From contig JBBHKE010002844.1 of the NCBI GenBank assembly GCA_037447655.1, forward strand, positions 1-61,563: a DNA stretch of 61,563 nucleotides. Reading direction: 5' to 3'. The notes beneath the pieces were generated by a model. It saw nothing but the letters and a program-made list of their open reading frames with translations. It was not told the DNA's origin and ran no database searches. Shown one piece after another: positions 25,277 to 36,725 of the stretch. This DNA is from Zygnema cylindricum (taxonomy: Eukaryota; Streptophyta; Zygnematophyceae; Zygnematales; Zygnemataceae). The position numbers were made by a program, and so were the translations under genes. Each line of letters opens with the position of its first letter. Within the stretch, counting starts at the first letter, position 1.

Positions 25277-28200
25277 ATGAAGCCGACGGATAATTCCAAA
25301 AAAGTGTGTGTTACAGGTGCATCAGGTGCATATACTCACCCATTGTCGTCAATTTATCCGTCTTTAGCGACATCTGAATTTTTTATGTTATTTTCTCGTT
25401 TCTAATTCATTTTTTACTCCGTGTGAACCATAGTTCAAAAGTAGGTTTTTTTTAGTAGGCCTTTGGTTGGCACCTTTAGCGTAAGTTGTGTTATGGGATT
25501 TTCATGTGATCTTCTTAGATCACTACTTTGATCAGGGACCGTCCGATCGTCCGAATCCGACGGTGTAAATAAATATTTTTGGTCTGAATGTTTTAATTGG
25601 TCTAATATTTGGTCCAGATGTTTTAATTGGTCCAATTTTGTCGGAATACAATATGGGTCTTAAGGTCATACTGTATGTTTTACATACAATAGGCATATTG
25701 TATGGGCCTACTTTCACCTACTTTTGAACTATGATGTGAACATACTCCCTAGCAAAACAAAGAGCACCAGAAGAAACAAAACATTAAACATAAGAAAAAA
25801 AAAAAAACAACTTATTGAACCATACAAACGGACAAAAAAACCGGTCCATGAAATTCTAAAACCGGTGTCAATCCTGACACACATCGACGGTCACGCAGGG
25901 TTTATCGCCAGCCACCTTGTCGCGACTCTCCTTCGCCGCGGATATCACGTGACTGGTACCGTACGGAATGCCGCAGACACCGAACGCAACGCCCATCTTC
26001 TGGCTCTGGTTCGAACCACCGCCACACTATATTGTAGACTTTGTCGATGTACATGCATGCATGCATGCATGTCCATGCAACGACAAACACGTGCGTAGAT
26101 AGGTGGATCCAGTGCAAAACACATATCTATCTAAGGGCCAAAGTGTTGGACACGTGTGTGTTCATGTATTAGAATAATACCAAGTCAATAATGTAGTAAG
26201 TCAATTTGTTATTATTGTACTATGTTCTACAAAAGTATAGCACATTGTTTTATGCATGCATGGATATGTGTGAGGCTAAGATGTGGTGTAATCTAGTGTG
26301 GCGTTTTAAAATGATGTTAAGACAAGTTTTATTCGTAAAGTTCGAACATAATTCGGAAAATTGAAGCTGGAAGTTGACGACCAATAGGACAATGGAAGCA
26401 ATGCAGGCGGAAGGCTCCCCAGGCACTCTGGAGCTTGTGAGTGCGAATATGGGGGAGGAGGGAAGCTATGACGTGGCAATTTCTGTGTGTGAATACGTTT
26501 GCCACGTGGCATCCCCTGTCATTTTCAAGGTAACTTTGATCATGAAATTTTTATTTGCCGTGGCACACCTTCTGGCCATTTTTGTTAACCTTAATATCGT
26601 TGTAAAATTTACAAAGTGAATGTGATTTGTTCAAAAAAATAAGGATAGCCAGTTGTTGAAAAACACTAAGGAATGTTGTTTAGAGACTGTAGATATCCAT
26701 TGATAGGATCACTTCACCCATCAGTATAGAAGGATCTTTAATTTTGGTTTAATGGAAAAATAAAATGATTTTGCAGTCCAAAGACCCCCAAAAGGAGGTC
26801 GTCGATGTGGCGGTACATGGAACCGTTAATGTATTCCGTTCCATTCTCCGAGCAAAATGCGCGAAGTAAGTTCTTTTTTATTTTATTTTTAAGATTATGT
26901 TGTAGGCGCTTTCATTTTATGACTACCGATGATAACATAAATCATTTTCTCCTCTTACACGATTTGAAACATCACAATATTTCCATATTTTTTGTTGGGG
27001 ACACTCTCTCTTCCACATCCACTTTTGTTCGTGAAGAATTACAACTTGCAGTTGACCATACTGCCATATTTTAGTGTTTATAGGCTCTAAATTAGCTCTC
27101 TTATCTTTTGTACCATTACCAATTACAAGTTTTGCGATGGATTCTTCTTCCCTTCCTACCTTGCATGCAAGTCTATCATATCATTGTTTGTAATATTGTT
27201 CTTATAGGCGGGTCATCATGACTTCATCGCGAGTCGCAATTGTTTTTGGTAAGAGTCAACCCGACCACATCTATACGGAATCTGATTGGAGTTCATTTTC
27301 CAATATTCATGATGCCGCCTATCCGGTTTCAAAAACACTTGCAGAACGAGCTGCTTGGGAGATATACAACGAACAACCACAAGTAAGAATGAAAAAGTGC
27401 CTAGAAAATTGTTCAATGTATGTCATTTGACAACATTGACAAAGTAGCAAAACACTAGTTAATTGTTTTTGAAAAAGGTGCTCACGACTTGAGGGTGAGA
27501 CAATCAGATTCATGTTCATGTCGTGAGCAATTTCATCAATTCAAATATATTCGCACATCGTTGTTATTAAAAGTCTTAGAAAATTGTAGTATTCTAGAAA
27601 AGGTATCATTCATACTTCAATTCTCTTTTGAAATTGGCTGAAGATGGGAAATAAGGTAACTTTTTCCTAGTGTGCTCACAAGGATCGAAGAGTTGAGAAA
27701 ACTTGTCAAAAACTTGTGAAAAACCTGTGACCAAAATTGTGACATATTTTTGTGACAAAATTGACACGTGGCAGGATGGGAGTTGGAGATTTGAGCTTGT
27801 GACTATGCTTCCCGGAGTCGCACTCGGACCAGTTCTTTGTCGACAACACTTGCATACCAGTCCAGAAGTATTTTTCTTTTCAACTGTTTATATGGAAACG
27901 TAGATAGCCTCCAGGGTATAAGGGCATTTTAATGTTATGTAAACATGACTTAATATACGTAAAGGGTTCAGGTTTTGTTTGTTTGTTATTGCAATCTATG
28001 GCTTCAAAAATTGTCGTGTAATGTTGTATAGAAAGCATGAGATAATCTTGAAAAGCAAAGACAAAAAATTAAAATAATTTCAAGTAACAAACAGTTTTGT
28101 TTATTCTATTGTTCCTTTGTTTGTTTGTTTATTTGTTTGTTTGTTTGTTTGTTTGTTTTTTTGTTTGTTTGTTTGTTTGTTTGTTTGTCTGTCTGTTTCT

Positions 28201-29517
28201 GTTTGACCACTTTTTTTGATTTTTCTGGTGCAGATAATATACAAGCTGATGAGTGGCCAGGTGCCCCTTGTACCGGATCTTGAATTCGAATATGTGGATG
28301 TGCGGGACGCAGCAGATGCCCACGTGGCAGCTATAGAAAATGCTGACGTGGCAGGTCGCTACATTCTCCTCTCAGACACATACACACTTCTCAAGGTCAG
28401 TTCCATTTTTTCTTGACCGGGTGCCGAGTAACGCTCTATACCTTAAACCCGAGAGAGAAGTTAGTGCGATAAAAATGAAGACTTTGTGTTAATTTTAGTG
28501 TTGGTTCTATTGGTTTTTGGACACATTTTTTTGGTTGTTTTGCCGAGAAGTTAAATCACACCTATCGCTTTTTTGGTTCATACTTCTAGTATGGAATAGT
28601 ATATGAAATTGGAAATATTAAACCTTGTAAAAATAGTTTATGAAGTATGAGTGAAGCTAAGGTATTTTAGAGTGGATGATTTATTGTAAAATATTATACC
28701 TTCCATTATCTGTTTACTACACATCTTGGAATTTTTCTTTACTGTTTTTCTCTTAAGATGCATATATTTTCTATGATGTGATCTGACTAGAATTGTAAGA
28801 AAATGGGGTATACTATTCTTCTTGGATTGGTTGACATTAGGTGTGAGAAACATCTGGGATTAAACAAGAAAAACAACTTACTAAAAAGTTTGTAAGTCCT
28901 TGCATGGTAAAAGTAACTTTCTATAAAAGGCATATTCGTGGGGTTTCCCTCCTATTTCAGACTTCCTTCATTTTGCATCAAATGTTTCCAAATCGTAAGG
29001 GATTCCCGACACGTGTCGCGCCGAGATGGCTTCTTTACATTTTGTCCTTTGTGGACTCTTCAGTGAGAATCTATAACTTCACCGTATTCACCTTCGTTTT
29101 TCCTTTTTCCTTTGTTCATGTTATCAAATAGTTATCGCACTTTATTTAACAAGGTTATTATTTTTCATTAAATAAAAGTAAAAGCTGGGTGTGACAATGG
29201 GAGATACACCGTCAAAACCTGTGTTACATGGATATGATTCTGTCAGAGATGTTTTCTCAAACTTTTTTAAGTGAAAAATCTTGATGTGACTTCTTAAGTT
29301 TGTCTCACATCTTGTTTTGTAATTCTTCGAGCTTACAAGTATTTTTCTCTCGGCATTTTTACAGCTTCCATGGGGCCTTTTGAAGCACAATCTTGGAGTT
29401 CGCACGAAGTTCAGCACCGAAAAAGCTAAAAAGGAGTTAGGAATACAATTTAGACCGGCAACAGATAGTATGTTCGACACAGCGAGATCACTCATAGAAA
29501 ATAAATGCGTCAAATAA
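25277..29517 (+). CDS. DFR/CCR-like NAD(P)-dependent reductase (extended SDR), 9 exons
   Basis: Extended short-chain dehydrogenase of the group that holds dihydroflavonol reductases, cinnamoyl-CoA reductases and tetraketide pyrone reductases, which reduce carbonyls with NADPH in the cytosol (family knowledge). Exons: 25277-25325, 25899-26008, 26407-26529, 26777-26865, 27208-27382, 27775-27867, 28234-28395, 28961-29062, 29365-29517. All junctions are GT-AG and in phase, giving 351 aa, near the usual 320-350. Visible motifs: nucleotide fold VTGASGFIASHLV split by intron 1, VCHVASPV, catalytic Ser in VIMTSSRVA, catalytic Tyr and Lys in YPVSK, LPGVALGPVL, YVDVRDAADAHV, and C-terminal KAKKELGIQFRP. 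Exon 8 was placed from the conserved-looking FPNRKGFPTRVAPRWLLYIL. The substrate cannot be called; the sequence is distant from true DFR and CCR. Copia debris starts about 360 bases downstream. Confidence 0.88.
25433..25729. mobile_element. M3 MITE copy in SDR intron 1
   Basis: The terminal inverted repeats GTTCAAAAGTAGG and CCTACTTTTGAAC are exact. They are flanked by TA on both sides (25431-25432 and 25730-25731), as expected for a TA target duplication. At 297 bp it has no coding capacity. A second copy lies at 45163-45450. The TA duplication suggests mobilisation by a Tc1/mariner- or PIF-like transposase (inference). Confidence 0.85.
26048..26073 (+). repeat. (ATGC)n short tandem repeat in SDR intron 2
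   Basis: About five self-complementary ATGC units, 40 bases after the exon 2 donor. Confidence 0.85.
28105..28200 (+). repeat. (GTTT)n microsatellite in SDR intron 6
   Basis: About 20 GTTT units with minor variants end some 34 bases before the exon 7 acceptor. They contribute to the T-rich region of that intron end. Confidence 0.95.
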
Positions 29518-29688
29518 AGAGGAAAGTTAGACAACACTTGCTTGAAATATACCAAGTCACCTTTTAAAACTGTGACAAATTACACATCGCGTTTAGAGTT
29601 TAGAGTAAAAAGATGTGGTATACGTCTTGCGTGTGTAACTGATTTAAATCTATTATGCTTATTTGGTGAAGAACAAAAACAAACCTTC

Positions 29689-29698
29689 NNNNNNNNNN
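29689..29698. other. Assembly gap (10 N)
   Basis: A run of ten N lies between the end of the SDR gene and the first copia remnant. A fixed ten-base run is often a placeholder for a gap of unknown size, so sequence, possibly retrotransposon, may be missing here. Confidence 0.95.
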
Positions 29699-29883
29699 GG
29701 GTTAGTGAAAACCATCCTCGTAAGTCTGAGGATGAATCGTGAGGATGTCGACGACGGTTTAGACCAGACCATATTAAGTATTTTATATAGACTGACGGGT
29801 GATGGACAGACATATCTTACCAGACGTATTTGAAGAAAAGAAGATCTGGATCAAGTAGTAGATCTTAATCCTACAGAGTAGGA

Positions 29884-30832
29884 GTGAGGGGAGTGAAGGG
29901 AAGAAATCTAGGTACCCTCAGCACGTTGACAACCGTGAAGGATATGGGGGAGGCTACATATATTCTGGGAATCCAAGTAGAGAGAGATAGGAAAAAGAGG
30001 ATAATTAGCCTAACTCAGAAAGAGGCAATTGGAAACATGCTGGAAAAATTTCAGATGAAAAAAGCCAACAGTTGCACGACTCCCATGGATCTAAAGAAGG
30101 GAAGTGAGGGGAGTGAGGATGAGACATCCTAATTCTAGATGATGAACTAGGTCTAGAAGAAAAGAAGTTTATGCAGACCATTCTATACAGACAGGTAGTG
30201 GGCAGTCAGATATATTTTATGAATTATACCAGACCAGATTTGGCAGCAGCTGTAGGAGTGCTAAGTAGGAGTCTGAATGCTCCTACCAAAAGTGATTGGG
30301 AAGCAGCAAAAAGAGTCCTCAAATAACTCATTGGAACTAGGGATCTATGGCTGCATCTGGGTGGGGAAAACACTAACATCACCACTTGGAGTGATGCGAG
30401 CTATGGGGATGCTCCGATGAGAAGATGTACATCTAGATATGTGTTGTATGTGGAAAATGGTGCTTGTTGTTGGAGCAGTAAGCAGCAAAAGGTCATTGCT
30501 CAGTCTACCATGGAGGCAGAGTATATGGCATCTTACTCTGCTGTGAAGGAATTGATGTGGGTCAAATCCTTGCTTGGTGAATTGGGGCATCTTAAGAGTG
30601 GAATTCAGAAAATATTCTTTGATAATCAAACAGCAATTGCAATTGCTGCTAATCCCAAACATCATTTTAAAGCAAAACACATGGACATCAGACTTAGCTT
30701 TGTTAGGGAAAAGGTGGAGAACAAAATAATAAGTCTATAATACAGACCATACAGTGAGATGGTGGCAAACATGATGACTAAGCCTGTACCTTCTCCTAAA
30801 TTAATTTTTTGCAGAGAGATGTGGACTTAAAA
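29884..30832 (+). pseudogene. Ty1/copia pol remnant 1: end of reverse transcriptase and RNase H
   Basis: Decayed 3' third of a copia polyprotein. It enters in the reverse transcriptase at the conserved KDMGEATYILGIQ and runs through the connection (YRQVVGSQIYFMN) into RNase H. The RNase H acidic residues are visible in WSDASYGDAP, TMEAEYMAS and FFDNQTAI. It ends at the MVANMMTKPVPSP tail. It is broken by a stop and frameshift near 30130 and stops at about 30325 (codon after RVLK) and about 30738. The 5' two thirds (gag, protease, integrase, RT fingers) are absent; its left edge lies near the 10-N gap. The downstream purine stretch AAATAAAAGGAG (30849-30859) is the probable polypurine tract. 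Confidence 0.9.
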
Positions 30833-30859
30833 TTAAAAGTGACTAGGAAATAAAAGGAG

Positions 30860-31852
30860 TGTTGAAATTAAAGGTATTTCCTAGGTTATTTAAATGATTT
30901 AAATAGGAACACGAAGAAGCAGAGGCAGCCTGCTTCTAACTTCTCTCTCTACCACCCATACTTGTCGTTGTCACTGAAGGCTGGAGAGGAAGCTAGATCC
31001 ATGGCTGCCTATGCTCCTTCTAGAGTCAGAAAGCAAATCCTTGGCAAACTTACCAAAAGGATTGACGGACCCAGGATTTGATTCTGGTACCTACCATCCG
31101 TCAAAGTAGCCGTTAGTCTTGCCCTGTAGTCTAAGACCAATGCTCAAGTACATAGGGTACGATAACTACTTAAAGATGACGAAACAGAGAAGTTCGATTT
31201 ACTGACAAACTGACCACAATCACACAGACGCAGTTAAAATAGAATTACACCGGAAATGTAGTACTTGTATTTTAAACGGCTATAAATTAAGGCCGACATC
31301 AATCTAACGACGGAGAAAGAAGTCGGCATCGCGGAATGGTTGATTTGGCGGTTTGCGGTCATAACCACAACAGGTGACACGTGGCAACATGACATTGGAT
31401 AACGGCATCTCCGGGACACACTATGGCGAACCCGGATATGGCAGGCGTCGTCTTTCTGGCCATGTCGTACAATGGCCGTACAGAAAGTACTTCGGACCAA
31501 GTACCTTTCTGTACTGTACACTCAATTGATTGGCTCAGTACATCAGTAGGAGGGGGTTTAGAGAGGGGTTTAGGACTTAGAAAATTAGAGGTAGCCGCCT
31601 CTCTCTTAGAGAGCTCTTGTATAAAAGGGTCATCTTCGACCATTGATAATTAACTGCTCAGGGGAGCAAATTCAAGGATTATTTTGTGGCAGACTCAGGG
31701 GAGTCAGCCCTTCCAAAGGGTGCAGTTTGGTCAATCTGGATTCAGTCACGGTATCAACAATACTTAAACAAAGCTTAAATTACTGAGGTTATCCTAGAGG
31801 CTTATAGCAAGCTGCCTACTCTGAGTACCTATGGAGGTCTCAGAGTTGCAAA
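30860..31852 (+). repeat. Copia LTR A (about 993 bp), shared between pol remnants 1 and 2
   Basis: It starts TGTTG directly after a polypurine tract and ends near CAGAGTTGCAAAG, matching in position the CAACA end of the LTR at 35714-36725. It contains a TATA-like GTATAAAAGG at 31619-31628 and two small hairpins (31655-31668 and 31692-31705). It serves as 3' LTR of remnant 1 and lies immediately 5' of remnant 2. Confidence 0.8.
31062..31140 (-). other. tRNA-like module, antisense in LTR A
   Basis: On the minus strand this reads as a degenerate tRNA-like sequence: CTAACGGCTA in the D-arm position, then a T-arm-like CCAGAATCAAATCCTGG. It aligns with similar modules at the same relative place in the other LTRs. 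It is not a functional tRNA, because no acceptor stem or complete anticodon arm is visible. Confidence 0.4.
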
Positions 31853-31854
31853 GG

Positions 31855-34520
31855 TAAGGCTCACAGACTTCCATTTCCCAAAGCCGCTTCATATAGAGGT
31901 GAGAAAGTGTTAGATTTGGTCCACACAAATATTTGGGGACCTGCAAAAGTACCTTCGGTTGGAGGAAAGAGGTTTATGATGACAATAACCAATGACTGGT
32001 CTAGGTACTCTAGAGTCTACTTTCTGAAAACAAAGTCTGAAGCATCAACTTACTTCAAAGAATATAAAGCCTGGAGTGAAAAGTTGCATGAAACCTCCAT
32101 TAAGAGGATAAGGAGTGATAATGGGGGAGAATATACCTCTAACTAGCTTGAGGAATATCTGAGAGATGAGGGATTACAGCATCAGAAAACTATACCATAT
32201 AACCCGGTACAAAATGGGGTAGCTGAGAGGTTGAATCGAACACTAGGAGATAGTGTATGCAGTATGTTGGCCGACAAGAAAATAGGAAAGAGATTCTGGG
32301 CAGAAGCAATGAATTGTGCCAACTACATTTAGAATAGAGTCCTTACCTCAGCTATAAAGGGAGTGACACCTTATGAGAGATGGGTTGGAAGGAAACCAGA
32401 CATCTCACACCTTAAAGTATTCGGTAGCCAAGTTTACAGTCTTGACACGGATAGGAAAAACTGGAAACTAGATGTTAAGGGAAAACCTGGATACTTTGTG
32501 GGATATGATGAGGATGTTAAGGAATATAAAGTCTATGACTTAGCAAAGAAAGATATCATTCTGGTCAAACACTTAGTTGTCATGGTTGAAGGGAAGTCAT
32601 TTGACCCCTTTAAATATACAAAAAAGATAAGAATCAGATTTGAGTCCGAAAGTGAGGAGAACTCGGTCGTTCTCGAAAGGGACATGAGTGAAATCGTGAT
32701 TGCAGATTCAAGGGAGATCGAAGATGCAAGAGACTCACCGGAAACCTCACATACTCCTATGGACTTCGAGGAGATAGAAGAAGCGGGACAAGAACCGGCT
32801 TCCATGGACAGGGGAGCCGATGAGATTGTGAGAAGAAACCCAAGACTTCCATCTATTCCAGCTTCGGAGTTTGAGGGAGGAAGGAGGAGCAGCAAACGGA
32901 TACAATAAAAACAAGCCGCTCATAAGGTAACTAAGCTATCTCACCCAGATGAGCCTCAGTCTTACTCGGAAGCAGTGAATAGTCCAGAGAAAGAAAGATG
33001 GATTAGAGCCATAAATGATGAGATGGCTTCTATCATGGAAGCAAATACTTGGGAACTAGCGGATTGCCCTCCAGACAGAAAACCTATTGGGTGTAAATGG
33101 TTATTTAAACTAAAACTCAATCCAGAAAATACCATTGAGAGATATAAGGCTCGATTAGTAGCAAAGGAGTTCAGCCAAAAGGAGGGGATTGACTATGAAG
33201 AGACCTTTACTCCAGTAGTTCGGTTCCCCTCAGTAAGGATTCTCCTCAGTCTGGCAGCTGCGGAAGACATGGAAAATCACCAGATGGACATTAAGACTGC
33301 TTTTCTTAATGGTGAGTTAGATGAATAAATTTTTATGAGACAACTTGAGGGGTTCGTGGAAGAAGGAGAAGAGAGCAAAGTCTGCAGACTCATAAAGTCT
33401 TTATATGGACTGAAGCATGCTCCCCGACAGTGGAATTAGAAACTAGATGAGTTTCTTACAGGTCAAGGATATATCCGTATTAGCTCTGACCATTCTTCCT
33501 ATATGATTGAAGATGAGAATGGTGTCATTTTTATTGCAATTTATGTGGATGATCTGCTTGTGTTGAGTAAATCTTTGGATAAAATCGATAAGTTTAAGAA
33601 AGATCTTAGAAGCAGATTTAATATGAAGGATTTAGGGGAGGCAAGATATATTTTGGGGATTCAAATGAAGAGAGATAAGAGGAAAAAGATTATGAGACTT
33701 ACTCAGAAGGAAGCAATAGGTAATATGCTTGAAAAATTCCAGATGGAAAATGCAAACAGTTGTACCACTCCCATGGACTTGAAAAAAGTAAGTGATGGGA
33801 GTGTAGTAGGAGGAGTGATGATCTTAGATGATTAGATGAGTCCAAAAGAGAGAGAATTTATGAAGTCTATCCCTTATAGACAGGTCGTAGGAAGTTTAAT
33901 CTATTTTATGAATTGTACCAGACCGGACATAGCGGCAGCGATCGGATTACTCAGTAGGAGTCTTAATGATCCTACAAAGAGAGACTGGGAGGCAGCCCAA
34001 AGAGTCATGAGATATCTGGTAGGAACTAGTGAGTTATGGTTGCATTTGGGAGGGGAGCACATTGACATCACTACTTGGAGTGATGCCAGTTATGGGGACG
34101 CACCTATGAGAAGATGCACTTCTGGGTATGTGTTGTATGTTGGGGAAGGGGCTTGCTGTTGGAGCAGTAAGCAACAAAAGGTGATTGCTCAGTCTACTAT
34201 AGAGGTTGAGTACATGGCCTCTTGTTCTGTTGTAAAAGAGTTGCTGTGAGAGAGTTGATGTGGGTCAAGTCCTTGATGCAAGAACTGGGGTATATGAAGG
34301 AGGGAGTGCCTGAAGTGTTTTGTGATAATCAAGCTGCCAATGCAATTGCAGCTAATCCAAAACATCATTTTAAAGCTAAATATATGGACATAAGATTAAG
34401 TTTTGTAAGAGAAAAAGTTGAAAATAAAATCATGAATCTTGTATATAGATCTGATGAGGAAATGGTAGCTGATATGATGACAAAACCGGTGCCTTCTGTT
34501 GTTCATAGCCCTTTTCAGCC
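31855..34520 (+). pseudogene. Ty1/copia pol remnant 2: integrase, reverse transcriptase, RNase H
   Basis: Largest copia remnant, starting in the gag-pre-integrase/integrase region right after LTR A; gag and protease are missing. Integrase shows SDNGGEYT and GVAERLNRTL, but the first catalytic Asp is lost: HTNIWG where the family has HTD. Reverse transcriptase shows KARLVAKEFSQ, QMDIKTAFLNGELDE, an intact YVDDLLVLS and MKDLGEARYILGIQ. RNase H shows WSDASYGDAP, EVEYMAS and CDNQAA. Stops interrupt it near 32142, 32329, 32906, 33326, 33437 and 33833, and a duplication/frameshift lies at 34222-34262. The last codons are cut by a 1.1-kb LTR insertion at 34497 and resume at 35640. Confidence 0.93.
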
Positions 34521-35634
34521 ATGAATGTACCCTCGGATGCACCACAGACTACCCCAAAACAGCCTCCTTTGATTCCACTCAGAATTCTACAGAATAATCA
34601 AACCAAGCTGAAACTACTCAACCAGATAGTTTCTTCTCCAATAAGTATTCCCACCAAATTTCATATAATAATACCAAACCGAATAATCAAAACACTCAGT
34701 CAAAGTTGCAGAAAAACAGCCTGCCAGAACTTTGATAAATATGACCAGCTTCACAATGAAGCCCCAAGCAAACCAGACACACAATAGGTCTGCAAATTCG
34801 CCACAATATTGCCAATACAAATAGGAACAAACATGCAAAATTTCAGATAATTCTGCCAATAAAAGTGAGAGCAATTCTCAGATGAAAATCCCAAAAAGGA
34901 GCAGAAACAGTTTCTATCCAAAAGGTTTCTGAGTCAAAAATGACTAAGTCCTACAAATATACACTACAGCTTACTACTAATTGTACGGAGGCATACCAGC
35001 CGTTCGTAATCAATCAACTACCTCTATTAATGTGAGTGTACCTGAAACCTACACTAATAAATAATACACAGGACAACATCGTTAGATATTTACAAGTCTT
35101 TCTAATTCCGTCAATCGAATCGGGACCGTCCAAAATAAGTATCTTGTGACGGACGCAATTTCGCGTCCCTCACCAAACTGACGGCGCCGCCGTCCGTAGC
35201 TCTTTTTCCGCATACTTGATGTCATGTCACACGGTCACACAATCACTTGACAAACTGATGCCACCTCACCAAAATTAATCCATACACGTGGCGTCCTTTC
35301 CACTCAATGCCTCTCAAGCAACTTTCAGTTTGAATCCCTTTCGTCATCATTATGATTCGTACTTGCAGTGTACCTTTCAACAATATTCCAAATGGGATCG
35401 TTTCGCGATCTGCCGTTCATTTGACTTACGTTTGTTTGCGCCACTCAATTAGATCCGTACGTCTCAATACACTTAGTACCTAGTACACAAGCTGCTATGA
35501 CTGCGATGTGACTAGCGCAGCATGGCAGCACAATATCTTTATCACACACGCTGCTATGGCTGCGATGTAACCAGCGCAGCATGGCAGCATAACAATGTGA
35601 TACAGAGAGGACTAAAGGTTTCCGAAAACCAACA
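34497..35634 (-). mobile_element. Solo copia-type LTR inserted in pol remnant 2 (5-bp target duplication)
   Basis: The element starts TGTTGTTCATAG and ends AAACCAACA, giving TGTTG...CAACA terminal inverted repeats. It is flanked by an exact 5-bp direct repeat CCTTC (34492-34496 and 35635-35639), the size Ty1/copia integrases produce. It is 1138 bp with no coding region. Its left part resembles the sequence right of the minus-strand gag at 37.9-38.2 kb (for example TGACTAAGTCCTA), so its orientation is probably minus (inference). Confidence 0.85.
35487..35588. repeat. Two 44-bp hairpin-forming direct repeats inside the solo LTR
   Basis: Copies at about 35487-35530 and 35545-35588 share GCTGCTATGRCTGCGATGTR and CAGCGCAGCATGGCAGCA-type words. 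Within each copy the two ends are partly complementary (GCTGCTATG against CATGGCAGC), so each can fold into a stem-loop. Confidence 0.6.
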
Positions 35635-35639
35635 CCTTC

Positions 35640-35713
35640 TCCCAAGTTAAAATATTGCAGGGAAAAGTGTGGATTAAAACTGAAATTTAAATTAGACTAG
35701 AAAATAAGGGGAG
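35640..35713 (+). pseudogene. Tail of copia pol remnant 2 and polypurine tract
   Basis: CTCCCAAGTTAAAATATTGC and the following bases match the C-terminal coding end seen in remnant 1 (VPSPKLIFCREMW-like). This shows the reading frame interrupted at 34497 continues here. It is followed by AAAATAAGGGGAG (35701-35713), the polypurine tract, directly before the LTR. Confidence 0.8.
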
Positions 35714-36725
35714 TGTTGAAATTACTAGTTTTATGTGGTATTTTCTCGGTCTAAATTTAGTACAAATAGAAAAAGAAAATAGGCAGACAGCCTGCCACCG
35801 CCTCTTTTCTCTACCCACCATACTTATCGTAGTCACTGAGGGATGGAGAGGGTGGGAGAGCCATGGCTGTCCTAGCTTAAGCAGGTTGGGCTAAAGAGTG
35901 ACTTATGTCCCTCTCAACAAAAGGTTGAGTCCGGGAGGACTCGAACCTCCAACCGGTAGAGCGCGGCTTAGCCGTTAGCTCTAACCAGTCTGTCGTAGAA
36001 GTCCGTTAATATATGATATGTTTGATATTTATTTAAACAGTGTTACAACCATGAATTCGATTAACGGAAGTGCGAACGAAAGAACATGGAACGAAGTATT
36101 ATATATTGCAAACATTATCTCGCACGAAAACAAATGAATCAGTCATTTAGTTTTTACGGCGGACATTCAATATCGAATCTAATCCGACGGCGTACATCGA
36201 TGCCGAGATCGCGGAATAGTCACTTTTGGCGTTTATGGACGTGGCATGACGTGGCGCCACGCGGAGGGATGACATTTGGTCGCAAGAATTCCGGCGAACA
36301 TAAGGACAAGTCAAAAGTGGACACGCGTCCACTTAATGTCGTTGCCGTACATGGGTCGTACAAAAAGTACATCGGCCATAGTACTTTTTTGTATCCTACA
36401 GTGATCTAATTGGTTCGTACTTCAATAGATAGGGGTTGTGAGAGGGATTTAGAACTTAGAGAATTTGGTAGATAGGAATTTCTCTCCCTTTGAGAGTTTG
36501 TATAAACTTAGCATTTTTGCCGACTCATAACTTATCGGCTGGTTGGCCGTTTTCAGTGATTCTTTTTGCTACAGACTCACGGGAGTCCCGGCTTCATAGG
36601 GGTGCAGTCAAATTGTCAGTTTGCCTTTTTTAGAAGCAGTGGTTGTGGCTTGAAGTGGGTTAGTTAAATACTATCTAGAGGCTTCCAATATTTTGTAGTC
36701 CAATGGAGGACACAGAATTGCAACA
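35714..36725 (+). repeat. Copia LTR B (1012 bp), 3' LTR of remnant 2
   Basis: It begins TGTTGAAATT after the polypurine tract and ends GAATTGCAACA, so the terminal TGTTG/CAACA are inverted repeats. It contains TGTATAAACT (36499-36508) and the hairpin GACTCACGGGAGTC (36574-36587). The length agrees with LTR A (about 993 bp). Confidence 0.85.
35923..35995 (-). other. tRNA-like module with perfect B box, antisense in LTR B
   Basis: The minus strand reads TGGTTAGAGCTAACGGCTAA, then a GCTC that can pair with GAGC, then GGAGGTTCGAGTCCTCC, an intact T-arm with the Pol III B box GGTTCGAGTCC, then CGGACTC. The anticodon arm is shortened and the 5' acceptor strand is missing, so this is tRNA-derived rather than a tRNA gene. 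Confidence 0.6.

Noticed and set aside
31855-34520. Possible stop-codon reassignment, because several stops in the copia frame replace Gln-like positions
   Set aside because: Comparing copies, stops also replace Glu, Lys, Tyr and other residues, and host genes here end at ordinary stops. Random nonsense mutation in dead elements explains it.
35923-35995. A functional tRNA gene on the minus strand
   Set aside because: The T-arm and B box are perfect, but the anticodon arm is too short and the 5' acceptor strand is missing.
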